Source of the DNA: Planktomarina sp. | Lineage (GTDB): Bacteria; Pseudomonadota; Alphaproteobacteria; Rhodobacterales; Rhodobacteraceae | DNA: 7,288 bases | Assembly: GCA_022425445.1 (NCBI GenBank) | Contig: JAKMFM010000025.1 | Coordinates: forward strand, 1-7,288 | Reading direction: 5' to 3' | In this document: positions 1 through 6,761 of the stretch, in pieces | How the letters are laid out: each line of letters opens with the position of its first letter | Numbering within the stretch: position 1 is the stretch's first letter | Notes under the pieces: model-generated | Seen by the model: only the letters and a program-made list of their open reading frames with translations | What the model was told of the DNA's origin: nothing | Database searches by the model: none | Made by a program: the position numbers and the translations under genes

Positions 1-1497
1 AATATCGGGGCCAAGACCCTCGGAGATGGTCAGCTCTTCGGTTTTGGATCCGGCCCGAGGGCCCGCCACAACCAAACCGCCACGCAGGCTTTCTGGTACG
101 GTCAACAGGCCTGGGGCGAAGGTGATTTTATACGCGCTGGGATCGACGGATTTGGGCACGACATCCACCGAGAGGCCGGCCCGCCGCAAAGCCCGATAAC
201 AGTCAAACACCAGCTGGAAATAATCGAAATCTGCGCCTTGCGGCTGGCTTTCCCAAGCGTAGGCGCTGTCATAGTCAAAAACCAGCGCAACCGGGGCTGT
301 TGCCGTGCCAACATATGGCACCTCTGCCAACTCTGCGGCGACCTGGGCGGCCTCGGCCAGGGCCGGGGCGGGGCTGCGGTCAGGGCGCAACAGGCCTGCG
401 TGCATTTGTTCTTGCGCGAATGGCGCTTGCCGCCAGCGGAAATAGCACACGGTTTCTGCGCCATGGGCAAAAGCCTCCCACGCCCAAAGGCGGGGCATGC
501 CCGGTAGGGGAGCGGGGTTCCATGGTGCCCAGTTGACTGGGCCGGGCTGTTGCTCCATCACCCACCAGCGCCCAGCGGAGGTGGCGCGGTACAGATCATG
601 ATGGAAGGCTTGAAAGTCTGGATCACCTTGGCGCAGATAATGCGCTTGCGCGGTTTCATCGGCTCCAACGCGGTCCAGCAAAAACCCCATAGGGTAGCTG
701 TCCCAGGACGATATATCCAAATCTGCACCCAGGTCATAATGATCAAAGGCGGTGATACGGCCCATGAAATTATGAATGATGGGACGATCCGAATATTTGC
801 GAATTTCGTCACATTGTACGCGATTGAACATCACAACCTGATCGGATGAGAACCTACGAAAGGCCAATACATGGCTGGGGTTTGGTTCGGTGACGGTTTG
901 ATTGGGCAAATCCAACTGATCGAAACTGTCATACTCCATAGACCAAAATACATTGCCCCAAGCTGCATTGAGGGCTTGTGGGGCTTGATAGCGCTGGGCG
1001 CACCAGTCTTGAAAGGCGTGTTTGGCATGAGTCGAATAGCTGATGGCAGTATCGTGACAATCATATTCATTGTCAGTCTGCCATGCCGCAATGATCGGGT
1101 TCGCGCCATAGCGTTCGGCCATGAGGCGGGTGATGCGCCGGGCCTCTTCTCGGTAGGCGACATGGCTAAAACAATAGTGGCGCCGCGAGCCAAATTTGCG
1201 GATTTCGCCGTTGCTGCCATGGGCCAGCATGTCTGGATGTTTGTCCAGCATCCAGCGGGGCGGGGTGGCGGTGGGTGTGCCCAAGATGACCTTGAGGCCC
1301 GCTTTTCCCAAAGCCGCAATTGCGCGGTCCAGCCAACCCCAGTCAAATTGTCCCGGCTGCGGCTCAAGGCGTGACCAAGAAAATTCACCAATCCGCACCC
1401 AGGTGAGACCGGTTTCAGCCATCAATTGCGCATCGCGATCCCAAATCTCTTCGGGCCAATGTTCTGGATAATAACAAACTCCGAGGCTGCGTTTCAT
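1..1497 (-). CDS. Beta-galactosidase, glycoside hydrolase family 42 (runs off the left edge)
   Basis: A retaining beta-galactosidase of family 42, releasing galactose from lactose, beta-galacto-oligosaccharides or galactan fragments. I translated the minus strand from the ATG at 1497: 499 codons are open to the window edge with no stop or frameshift. GH42 proteins are usually about 640-690 residues, so the end of the trimerisation domain and the C-terminal beta domain lie outside. The product begins MKRSLGVCYYPEHWPEE, the standard GH42 opening. Other motifs are RIGEFSWSRLEP (35-46), GTPTATPPRWML (73-84), RRHYCFSH (105-112), WQTDNEY (139-145) with the acid/base Glu144, and WWVMEQQPG (311-319) with the nucleophile Glu315. 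No signal peptide is present. The cysteine cluster that binds zinc in some GH42 enzymes is not conserved. GAGG, five bases before the ATG and overlapping the lactonase TGA, is the ribosome binding site. Several shorter out-of-frame ORFs overlap this gene and are not real. Confidence 0.95.
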   Translation of the reverse strand, partial: MKRSLGVCYYPEHWPEEIWDRDAQLMAETGLTWVRIGEFSWSRLEPQPGQFDWGWLDRAIAALGKAGLKVILGTPTATPPRWMLDKHPDMLAHGSNGEIRKFGSRRHYCFSHVAYREEARRITRLMAERYGANPIIAAWQTDNEYDCHDTAISYSTHAKHAFQDWCAQRYQAPQALNAAWGNVFWSMEYDSFDQLDLPNQTVTEPNPSHVLAFRRFSSDQVVMFNRVQCDEIRKYSDRPIIHNFMGRITAFDHYDLGADLDISSWDSYPMGFLLDRVGADETAQAHYLRQGDPDFQAFHHDLYRATSAGRWWVMEQQPGPVNWAPWNPAPLPGMPRLWAWEAFAHGAETVCYFRWRQAPFAQEQMHAGLLRPDRSPAPALAEAAQVAAELAEVPYVGTATAPVALVFDYDSAYAWESQPQGADFDYFQLVFDCYRALRRAGLSVDVVPKSVDPSAYKITFAPGLLTVPESLRGGLVVAGPRAGSKTEELTISEGLGPDI

Positions 1498-1502
1498 TGG
1501 GA

Positions 1503-1506
1503 CCTC
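1503..1506 (-). promoter_or_regulatory. Shine-Dalgarno site of the GH42 gene overlapping the lactonase stop
   Basis: On the minus strand this reads GAGG and includes two bases of the lactonase TGA, five bases before the ATG at 1497. The seven-base gap leaves no room for a promoter or terminator, so the GH42 gene is expected to be read from the same transcript. Confidence 0.6.
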
Positions 1507-2341
1507 ACAAAATGACCTGATGTTCAACCTGTCCGATGGCGGAGACTTCGGCAACAAAGGTTTGGCCATCATGCCCAGTCAGGGCCTCTGGCGCGATGCC
1601 TTCCGTTGCGCTGGTACAAAAAACTTGGCCGCTGGCTCCCGCAAAGGCGGGGCATGTGGCATGCGCGGCACCAATTTCGAGGGTCTGCAACAAGACGCCC
1701 TGTGGGCTGTAACAGGCCAGACGCGCCGCTCCCCATTGCGCGTTCCAAATATTGCCCTGCGCATCCACAACGGCACCGTCTGGATTGTCGGCCGTTCCGG
1801 TTAGGTCGACCGCCACGCGCGGCGCGCTGCATGGCCAGCCATCCGCATCCAGATCCACCGCAAGAATTTGCCGGAGCGGGGTATCGGTGAAATAGGCGGT
1901 ATGCCCATCTGGAGCAAAACATATGGCATTGGGAATGGTAATCTCAGGGAACAACTGTACCAAATCACCGTGGTAATATCGGTAAATCGCGCCGGCCTTC
2001 GCCTCTGCTTTCTTACCCATTGTGCCAATCCAAAACCCACCCTGGGGATCACAGCGCCCATCATTGGACCGTGTAATGGGATTGTTTGCTTCGAGGTCGC
2101 AAATTTTCGTTTGAGTGTGATCGCCAAGATGGAAGCGAAACAGCTGAGTTTCAGAGGCGATGAGCAACTCATCCTTGCTGATCCAACCGGCGGCCGAGAC
2201 ATATTCATCAAATTGCCAAACGGCGGTTTTGCTGAGCAATTGATGGGCGTTGATGTCAAACCAGAAGAGTTCGCCGCGCAAAGGATGCCAGAGCGGACCC
2301 TCGCCCAGGCTGCATGGGCGGGTGTCGAAAACGCTTACCAT
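1505..2341 (-). CDS. SMP-30/gluconolactonase-family sugar lactonase, probable galactonolactonase
   Basis: A metal-dependent six-bladed beta-propeller lactonase (SMP-30/Gnl/LRE family) that would hydrolyse the galactonolactone made by the dehydrogenase to galactonate. The 278 residues are normal for the family. The expected metal ligands can be placed against human SMP30 (E18, N154, D204, from memory) as Glu14 in LGEGPLWH (12-19), Asn138 in PNAICFAPDG (137-146) and Asp188 in NPDGAVVD (186-193). The substrate-pocket segment TRSNDGRCDPQGGFWIGTMG is at 90-109. There is no signal peptide, so it should be cytoplasmic. The ATG at 2341 lies seven bases inside the aldolase gene and no Shine-Dalgarno sequence precedes it, so translation is probably coupled to dgoA. 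The gene ends seven bases before the GH42 start. Galactono- versus arabinono- or gluconolactone specificity is inferred from neighbours only. Confidence 0.92.
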   Translation of the reverse strand: MVSVFDTRPCSLGEGPLWHPLRGELFWFDINAHQLLSKTAVWQFDEYVSAAGWISKDELLIASETQLFRFHLGDHTQTKICDLEANNPITRSNDGRCDPQGGFWIGTMGKKAEAKAGAIYRYYHGDLVQLFPEITIPNAICFAPDGHTAYFTDTPLRQILAVDLDADGWPCSAPRVAVDLTGTADNPDGAVVDAQGNIWNAQWGAARLACYSPQGVLLQTLEIGAAHATCPAFAGASGQVFCTSATEGIAPEALTGHDGQTFVAEVSAIGQVEHQVIL

Positions 2342-2937
2342 GCGGCGTCGAATGCGGCGACAATGGCGCGCGCCTTTTGTTGAACGATCTGTGGCGTGTC
2401 ACCTGGTTTGTATATGGCCGAACCGAGGCCAAAGCCATCGGCACTGGCGGCAATCCAATCGGAAAAATTATCTGGCTGAGCGCCGCCCACCGCATAGATT
2501 TGCGTGCCGGCCGGTAAAATTGCCCGCATTGCCTTAAGACCGCGCGGCTGCGCCATGTCGCCTGGAAATAGCTTCAGGCCCGTCGCCCCCGCTTTGAGAG
2601 CTGTGAATGCCTCGCTCGGGGTGAAGATCCCGGGCCAACTTTGAAGACCGGCGGCGACCGCGGCACTTATGACCTCTACATCGCAATTTGGAGACACCAC
2701 CAAGCGGCCCCCGGCTTGTTTCACCTGTGTGACCTCTTGGGGTGTCAGCACTGTTCCGGCACCAATCAAGGCATCAGCCCCATAGGCCTTGGCCAGAGCT
2801 TCGATACTGATAAGGGGGGAGGGAGAATTCAGCGGGACTTCGATTTTTTCAATGCCGGCCTGCAAAATTGCATCTGTAATTGCTAAGACCTCCTCCGGCT
2901 TAACCCCGCGCAAAATGGCGATGATGGGACGGGTCAT
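2335..2937 (-). CDS. dgoA: 2-dehydro-3-deoxy-6-phosphogalactonate aldolase (DgoA)
   Basis: A class I, Schiff-base aldolase of the KDPG/KDPGal family that splits 2-keto-3-deoxy-6-phosphogalactonate into pyruvate and glyceraldehyde 3-phosphate, the last step of the pathway. The 200-residue product is full length for this single-domain TIM-barrel family. Visible signatures are PIIAILRG (4-11) with Arg10, GIEKIEVPLNSP (28-39) with the expected catalytic Glu33, GAGTVL (59-64), and GLKLFPGD (120-127) with the Schiff-base Lys122. The AILRG and PLNSP wording and the adjacent DgoK favour the galactonate enzyme over Entner-Doudoroff Eda. The ATG at 2937 is chosen because it starts the family's conserved N-terminus, has GGAAGGA six bases upstream, and overlaps the dgoK TGA as ATGA. 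The open frame extends to 3096, but only inside dgoK. The last seven bases overlap the lactonase gene. Confidence 0.95.
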   Translation of the reverse strand: MTRPIIAILRGVKPEEVLAITDAILQAGIEKIEVPLNSPSPLISIEALAKAYGADALIGAGTVLTPQEVTQVKQAGGRLVVSPNCDVEVISAAVAAGLQSWPGIFTPSEAFTALKAGATGLKLFPGDMAQPRGLKAMRAILPAGTQIYAVGGAQPDNFSDWIAASADGFGLGSAIYKPGDTPQIVQQKARAIVAAFDAAW

Positions 2938-3833
2938 GGGGTTTCCTTCCAAGTGGCATAGGCTGCTTTGAGCCCGGCTAGGGTCATTTGGCTGGTATCG
3001 GTGCGAATTACGGGCACATGCTGCGCTGAAAGCGCCGCTGCATAACCATCGCAGAGCGCTTGCGCGCCAATCATGGCAATTGATTGTCCGATCCAATAGG
3101 GTTTCGCGGCGGCCAATTCCGCGCCGACCAAGAGGCCCGAAAGGCGCGCGCGGGCAGAGGCGGGGGGGAGACCATGTAGAAGATCCTGGGCCCGGATCCC
3201 AAACAGCCGCGCCGCTAAGGCTTCCGGTCTGGACATGGCCTCGTCCACAGCCGTCAGGAAGGCATCATCCTCCCAGGTCTCGTCAACGACAGAGTGGCGC
3301 AGAACCGAGGAGGCACAGAGAAGGGCGAAAATTTCGCCGGTCATAAATGTCTGAAAACTCACGATCTCGCCCGCGCTCATTTGCACCCATTTGGTATGGG
3401 TGCCCGGCAGGCAAATGACCCCATCCCATTTTGGATTTAGACGCTGAAACCCAGCTATTTGCGTTTCTTCGCCGCGCATGACGTCGGCCGGTTCGGATTG
3501 GCTGACGCCGGAGATGATATGCACGTTGAGCCTTGGATCACTGGTTGGGGCCTTGGTGAAACGTGATTGAGGCTTGCAGGGGGTCGGAGCATAGGTCGCT
3601 TCGATCCAACCTTGTTTGGCGCCGACCATGCCGCAGGCTATGACGGGGGTTGGCTTGGACACCTCAAGCCAAGGCTCCACCAGTCGCAACAATGCAGGTT
3701 CAAACTCTGCTGAGGCCAACTGCCCCATGCCGTCTGTGCTTGAGGCGGTGGCTAAATCTTGCCCATCCTGGCTCATTGCCCAAGCCCGCAAAGTGCTTGT
3801 GCCCCAATCTACCGCGATCCAATCGGCTGTCAT
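2934..3833 (-). CDS. dgoK: 2-dehydro-3-deoxygalactonokinase (DgoK)
   Basis: Phosphorylates 2-keto-3-deoxygalactonate with ATP to the 6-phosphate, the step before aldol cleavage in the De Ley-Doudoroff galactose pathway. The 299-residue product matches the length and landmark motifs of E. coli DgoK as I recall them: an N-terminal phosphate-binding segment IAVDWGTSTLRAW (6-18), ACGMVGAKQGW (66-76), VMRGEETQIAG (118-128), LPGTHTKWVQ (142-151), TFMTGEIFALL (162-172) and LSGLLVGAEL (231-240). I chose the ATG at 3833 because AGGA lies five bases upstream. An in-frame ATG at 3839 would overlap the dehydrogenase TGA as ATGA and add two residues; it is a real alternative but has no spaced ribosome binding site. 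The frame is open upstream to 4034, but that extension lies inside the dehydrogenase gene and does not resemble the family. The 3' end overlaps the aldolase start by four bases. Confidence 0.95.
   Translation of the reverse strand: MTADWIAVDWGTSTLRAWAMSQDGQDLATASSTDGMGQLASAEFEPALLRLVEPWLEVSKPTPVIACGMVGAKQGWIEATYAPTPCKPQSRFTKAPTSDPRLNVHIISGVSQSEPADVMRGEETQIAGFQRLNPKWDGVICLPGTHTKWVQMSAGEIVSFQTFMTGEIFALLCASSVLRHSVVDETWEDDAFLTAVDEAMSRPEALAARLFGIRAQDLLHGLPPASARARLSGLLVGAELAAAKPYWIGQSIAMIGAQALCDGYAAALSAQHVPVIRTDTSQMTLAGLKAAYATWKETP
2944..2950 (-). promoter_or_regulatory. Shine-Dalgarno site of dgoA inside the dgoK 3' end
   Basis: On the minus strand this reads GGAAGGA, six bases before the ATG at 2937 and within the last codons of dgoK. 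It fixes the aldolase start and excludes the longer open frame. Together with the ATGA overlap it suggests translational coupling of kinase and aldolase. Confidence 0.75.
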
Positions 3834-3835
3834 CG

Positions 3836-4603
3836 TCATCCTGTTGTAACCACGCCGCCATCGATAACTAAGGCTTGGCCGGTCATCATTTTCGAGGATT
3901 GAGAGGCGAGAAACAGGCAGCCTCCGACGATATCCTCTGGCTCTAAGGTTTCGTTGAGGCACTGTCGAGCCACATGGGCCGCCAACCCCTCTTCTGTCAC
4001 CCAGAGATCTTTTTGCTTTTGCGTCAGAACCCAACCCGGTGCCAAAGCATTGACGCGAATTTTGTCGGGTCCAAATTCCCGTGCGAGGCTGCGGGTCATG
4101 CCGTTGATCGCGGAATTGCAGGCGGTGTAAATTGGATAGCCTGCATTTCCCATCATATAGCTGATAGAGCTGAAATTTATGATTGAGCCAAAGCCGGCAG
4201 CCTGCATCTGCGGTAGGGCCGTTTGGCAGGCAAAGAAGTAGGCTTTAAGATTGATTTGCACCATCTGATCCCAAAAATCTTCTGTGACATCTGCCGTGCT
4301 GTGCCGCGCATCATTGGCCGCATTGTTGATCAGGCAGGTGATAGGGCCGTGCGCGTCTTTGGCCTGTGCCATGCTGGATTGGAGCGCAGCGGTGTCGGTG
4401 ATGTCCCCTTGAATGAACAGCGGTGGGTTGTTGTATTTTTCAGCCAGATCGTTGGCGAAAGCCGTGGCGTCAGATCTTCCGATGAAGGCGACTTTGGCGC
4501 CTTGGGCGACAAATCCCTCAGTGATGGCCGCGCCAATGCCAGATCCGCCGCCGGTGATGTAGATGGAGGCTTGTTTAAGATCGCTAAACTGGACGCTGGG
4601 CAT
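3836..4603 (-). CDS. SDR-family sugar dehydrogenase, probable D-galactose 1-dehydrogenase
   Basis: A classical short-chain dehydrogenase/reductase of 255 residues, the usual size, expected to oxidise galactose at C1 with NAD(P)+ to galactonolactone. It resembles, from memory, Caulobacter xylose dehydrogenase XylB, including the INNAANDARH stretch at 92-101. The Rossmann cofactor motif TGGGSGIG is at 17-24, Asp67 is in GDITD, NNAA at 93-96 replaces the usual NNAG, and the tetrad residue Asn118 is in INLK. The catalytic Ser146 and Tyr159 are spaced by the standard 13 residues. The oddity is that the YxxxK motif reads Y-T-A-C-N, so the active-site lysine is Asn163 (codon AAT). The ATG at 4603 has AAGGAG seven bases upstream; 44 bases separate it from the alpha-galactosidase stop. 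Its TGA lies next to the dgoK start. The substrate is inferred from the surrounding De Ley-Doudoroff genes; arabinose, fucose or another aldose is possible. Confidence 0.87.
   Translation of the reverse strand: MPSVQFSDLKQASIYITGGGSGIGAAITEGFVAQGAKVAFIGRSDATAFANDLAEKYNNPPLFIQGDITDTAALQSSMAQAKDAHGPITCLINNAANDARHSTADVTEDFWDQMVQINLKAYFFACQTALPQMQAAGFGSIINFSSISYMMGNAGYPIYTACNSAINGMTRSLAREFGPDKIRVNALAPGWVLTQKQKDLWVTEEGLAAHVARQCLNETLEPEDIVGGCLFLASQSSKMMTGQALVIDGGVVTTG
3839..3842 (-). promoter_or_regulatory. Shine-Dalgarno site deciding the dgoK start
   Basis: On the minus strand this reads AGGA, overlapping the last codons of the dehydrogenase gene. It is five bases from the ATG at 3833 but abuts the alternative ATG at 3839, so it favours the shorter dgoK product. 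The motif is short and the choice is not certain. Confidence 0.5.
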
Positions 4604-4610
4604 GTGGGAT

Positions 4611-4616
4611 CTCCTT
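4611..4616 (-). promoter_or_regulatory. Shine-Dalgarno site of the SDR dehydrogenase gene
   Basis: On the minus strand this reads AAGGAG, part of AAGGAGAT, seven bases before the ATG at 4603. The rest of the 44-base gap after the alpha-galactosidase stop is A/T-rich next to that stop and shows no inverted repeat or terminator. Confidence 0.8.
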
Positions 4617-4647
4617 GCGGCGGTCTGTTTGTCTTGTGAGAATAAAG

Positions 4648-6732
4648 TCAGAGTTTGCGCCCTTCAACAACCCATATTGAACCGGGCATGGCATAGGGCA
4701 AATGCAAACCATGGGTCATCAACCAAGCACCAGAGGCTTGCAGGTCTTGCGATTTGAGCAGGGGCGCTCCGCGCGATAGGTTTGAGGCCTCATCGCGGTT
4801 GCGCAGCCACAAGCTATAGCGGGCTTCCGGATCAAGCGCGGTCAAGCACAGTGGGCGGGGCAAAATTTGCTGCGCGCTGTCCAGTTGATTGGAAAACACC
4901 ACAAAGCGCGACCCATCCGCCGCGAGCTGCATCTCTCCCAGAACCGAGGGATCGGCGGTATCTAACCGCAAGATGTCCGCTGTGGCCAGCCAGTCGCGAT
5001 TGTCTTTGTACCATTGGGTCACCTCGGTGAGTACCTGCGCCTCTTGCGGCTCCAGCTCGCGGGGATCCATTTCAAAGCCCATATGTCTCTGCGCTGCAAC
5101 CCAAGCGCGGTACCGCATATCAAAGACTCGGCCTGAGGTGTGACAGATGCGTGGACCAACGTGGCTACCGGTGACCAGGGAGGGTAAAAACAGCGCGGCG
5201 CCATGTTGAATGTGACTGCGCTCAAGCGCGTCATTGCTGTCCGACAGCCAGACCCTCTGACAATGCTGTAATATGCCAAAGTCAATGCGCCCGCCGCCAG
5301 AAGCGCAGCTTTCAATCTCCACATGTGGAAATGCGGCACGCAAGCGGGCCAAAAGCACATAGATGCCTTCGGTTTGCGCTACATTGCACAGAGGCAGGAT
5401 CCGATTGTGATCCCATTTCAAGTAGCTAATATTATAGGTCTCAAGCAGGGTGGAGATGCAGTCATAAAGATAGGTGATGACCTCCTCGCGCGCGAGATCG
5501 AGCACCATTTGCTGGCGTCCAAGCAATTGGTCTTTCGGCCCCAAGATCCAATCGGGATGGGCACGAAAGAGGTCGCTGTCAGGGTTCACCATTTCCGGCT
5601 CAACCCAAAGACCGAATTGCATGCCCAGAGATGTGACGTGATCAATCAGCGGATCCAGACCGTTGGGATATTTGCGCGTATCAATCTGCCAATCGCCCAG
5701 GGATGAACTGTCATCGTCGCGACGACCAAACCATCCATCATCTAGCACAAACCGCTCTGCACCCAGTCTTTTGGCGCGGGTTGCGATGTCTTTGAGGCTA
5801 TCAAGATCATGGTCAAAATAGATGGCTTCCCAGCAGTTATAATGCACCGGACGCGGCAGGGATGCTTCGGGGAACGTTAGGATATGATCGCGCAGGTGCC
5901 TTTGAAAGGCGGTTCCGCAGCCATTGAGTCCCTTATCGGAAAACACAGCATAGAGCTTTGCCGTTTCAAAACTTTGGGCCAGACCGTTGTGGCTGTCGCA
6001 GGTATGGCCAAATTGGATTTGCCGCCGTCCATCGGGCAGTTCTTCGGCGATCATTTGATGTCCGCCTGACCATCCATAGTGAAACCCATAAGCCCGGCCC
6101 GTGGCATTGCGCGCGCCAACTTCCGGAAGGATGAGGCCAGGGAAATGTTCATGCCCGCTGCGGCCGGTGCGGCTCTCGCGCTTGTGAATGCCGGGGCGCC
6201 AAGGGATTGCGTGGGTTTGAAACTCGCCAATCCAACGCCCGGAAAAGCCTATCATCTCATCGCTCAACTGTGTTGCGGGAAATACCGGTGCGGCCAGCCA
6301 GTTTACCATAAGTGGCTGCATCGCCGTCAGGCGGCTCCAGCAGGTGAGCATGTTTGAGCTGGCCGTCAGTTCAAAATTCGCCTCATAGGTTAGGCCCAAT
6401 TCCTTGTCTGCATAGGTGAGGCATAGGCTGTTGTCCTGCGTCAGCTCCTGTGAAAAGTGAAAATTTGGGCGCAGAACGCGTCCTTGTGCATCGCGGCAAA
6501 TGAGACCCGGTTGGCCGGGAAAGGTCTGGCTTGCCTCTGGGCAGATGGACAGCTCCGGATTGGCGTCGAGCATACCGCCGGTGATGTCCATCGTATGGGC
6601 GGCGGCGAGCGCGGCGCAATCCTCGGATGGGGGCAGGGGCGCCCCCCAGTAGATGACCTGCGGCAGCCTCTTCTGCTCAGCCGCGAGAATCAAGGTTTGA
6701 ATAGGCCCATCTAAGCGCCAAAACTGTGACAT
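4648..6732 (-). CDS. Alpha-galactosidase, glycoside hydrolase family 36
   Basis: A retaining alpha-galactosidase that cleaves terminal alpha-galactosyl residues from melibiose, raffinose and similar oligosaccharides. At 694 residues it is the usual GH36 length: an N-terminal beta-sandwich (about 1-290), a TIM barrel (about 295-620) and a small C-terminal beta domain. Visible motifs are YNCWEA (298-303), LDDGWFGRR (330-338), LWVEPEMVNPDSD (375-387), YLKWDHNR (437-444) with the predicted nucleophile Asp441, ESCASGGGRID (474-484), and SDSNDALERS (497-506) with the predicted acid/base Asp501. The 60-residue spacing between these two aspartates equals that in Thermotoga maritima GalA (D327/D387, from memory). 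There is no signal peptide, so it should act in the cytoplasm on imported sugar. The ATG at 6732 is supported by AAGGAG six bases upstream. It lies directly downstream of the transporter permease and upstream of the galactose-oxidising genes. Family and activity are confident; the natural substrate is not resolved. Confidence 0.96.
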   Translation of the reverse strand: MSQFWRLDGPIQTLILAAEQKRLPQVIYWGAPLPPSEDCAALAAAHTMDITGGMLDANPELSICPEASQTFPGQPGLICRDAQGRVLRPNFHFSQELTQDNSLCLTYADKELGLTYEANFELTASSNMLTCWSRLTAMQPLMVNWLAAPVFPATQLSDEMIGFSGRWIGEFQTHAIPWRPGIHKRESRTGRSGHEHFPGLILPEVGARNATGRAYGFHYGWSGGHQMIAEELPDGRRQIQFGHTCDSHNGLAQSFETAKLYAVFSDKGLNGCGTAFQRHLRDHILTFPEASLPRPVHYNCWEAIYFDHDLDSLKDIATRAKRLGAERFVLDDGWFGRRDDDSSSLGDWQIDTRKYPNGLDPLIDHVTSLGMQFGLWVEPEMVNPDSDLFRAHPDWILGPKDQLLGRQQMVLDLAREEVITYLYDCISTLLETYNISYLKWDHNRILPLCNVAQTEGIYVLLARLRAAFPHVEIESCASGGGRIDFGILQHCQRVWLSDSNDALERSHIQHGAALFLPSLVTGSHVGPRICHTSGRVFDMRYRAWVAAQRHMGFEMDPRELEPQEAQVLTEVTQWYKDNRDWLATADILRLDTADPSVLGEMQLAADGSRFVVFSNQLDSAQQILPRPLCLTALDPEARYSLWLRNRDEASNLSRGAPLLKSQDLQASGAWLMTHGLHLPYAMPGSIWVVEGRKL

Positions 6733-6738
6733 AGCGTG

Positions 6739-6744
6739 CTCCTT
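6739..6744 (-). promoter_or_regulatory. Shine-Dalgarno site of the alpha-galactosidase gene
   Basis: On the minus strand this reads AAGGAG and sits six bases before the ATG at 6732. It fixes the start codon of the GH36 gene inside the 29-base gap after the permease stop. No hairpin or promoter-like element is evident in that gap. Confidence 0.8.
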
Positions 6745-6761
6745 GGCGGTTCGGGTGTAGG

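Noticed and set aside
102..470. A 122-codon minus-strand ORF, proline- and alanine-rich, plus plus-strand ORFs at 238-507 and 300-536
   Set aside because: They are shadow frames of the GH42 gene in GC-rich sequence, with low-complexity composition and no domain signature.
831..1391. A 186-codon minus-strand ORF and a 167-codon plus-strand ORF (871-1374) with no family resemblance
   Set aside because: Both lie wholly inside the GH42 gene in other frames. The GH42 frame carries the conserved motifs through the same bases.
1868..2383. A 171-codon plus-strand ORF opposite the lactonase and aldolase end
   Set aside because: It is antisense to the lactonase propeller motifs, crosses the gene junction, and resembles no known protein.
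2938..3096. N-terminal extension of the aldolase by 53 residues
   Set aside because: The ATG at 2937 has a strong ribosome binding site and begins the family's conserved start; the extension is out-of-frame dgoK sequence.
3840..4034. N-terminal extension of dgoK by about 65 residues
   Set aside because: The extension is arginine-rich, lies within the dehydrogenase gene and precedes the conserved DgoK N-terminus; closer ATGs fit the family length.
4223..4639. A 138-codon plus-strand ORF extending over the dehydrogenase start region
   Set aside because: It is antisense to the well-supported SDR cofactor domain and has no good ribosome binding site or recognisable fold.
4604..4647. Possible promoter or terminator in the largest intergenic gap
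   Set aside because: The 44 bases contain a Shine-Dalgarno site but no inverted repeat, T-run or convincing -35/-10 pair.
5323..5706. A 127-codon plus-strand ORF within the alpha-galactosidase
   Set aside because: It is the antisense of the GH36 catalytic barrel; its length is explained by codon bias on the coding strand.
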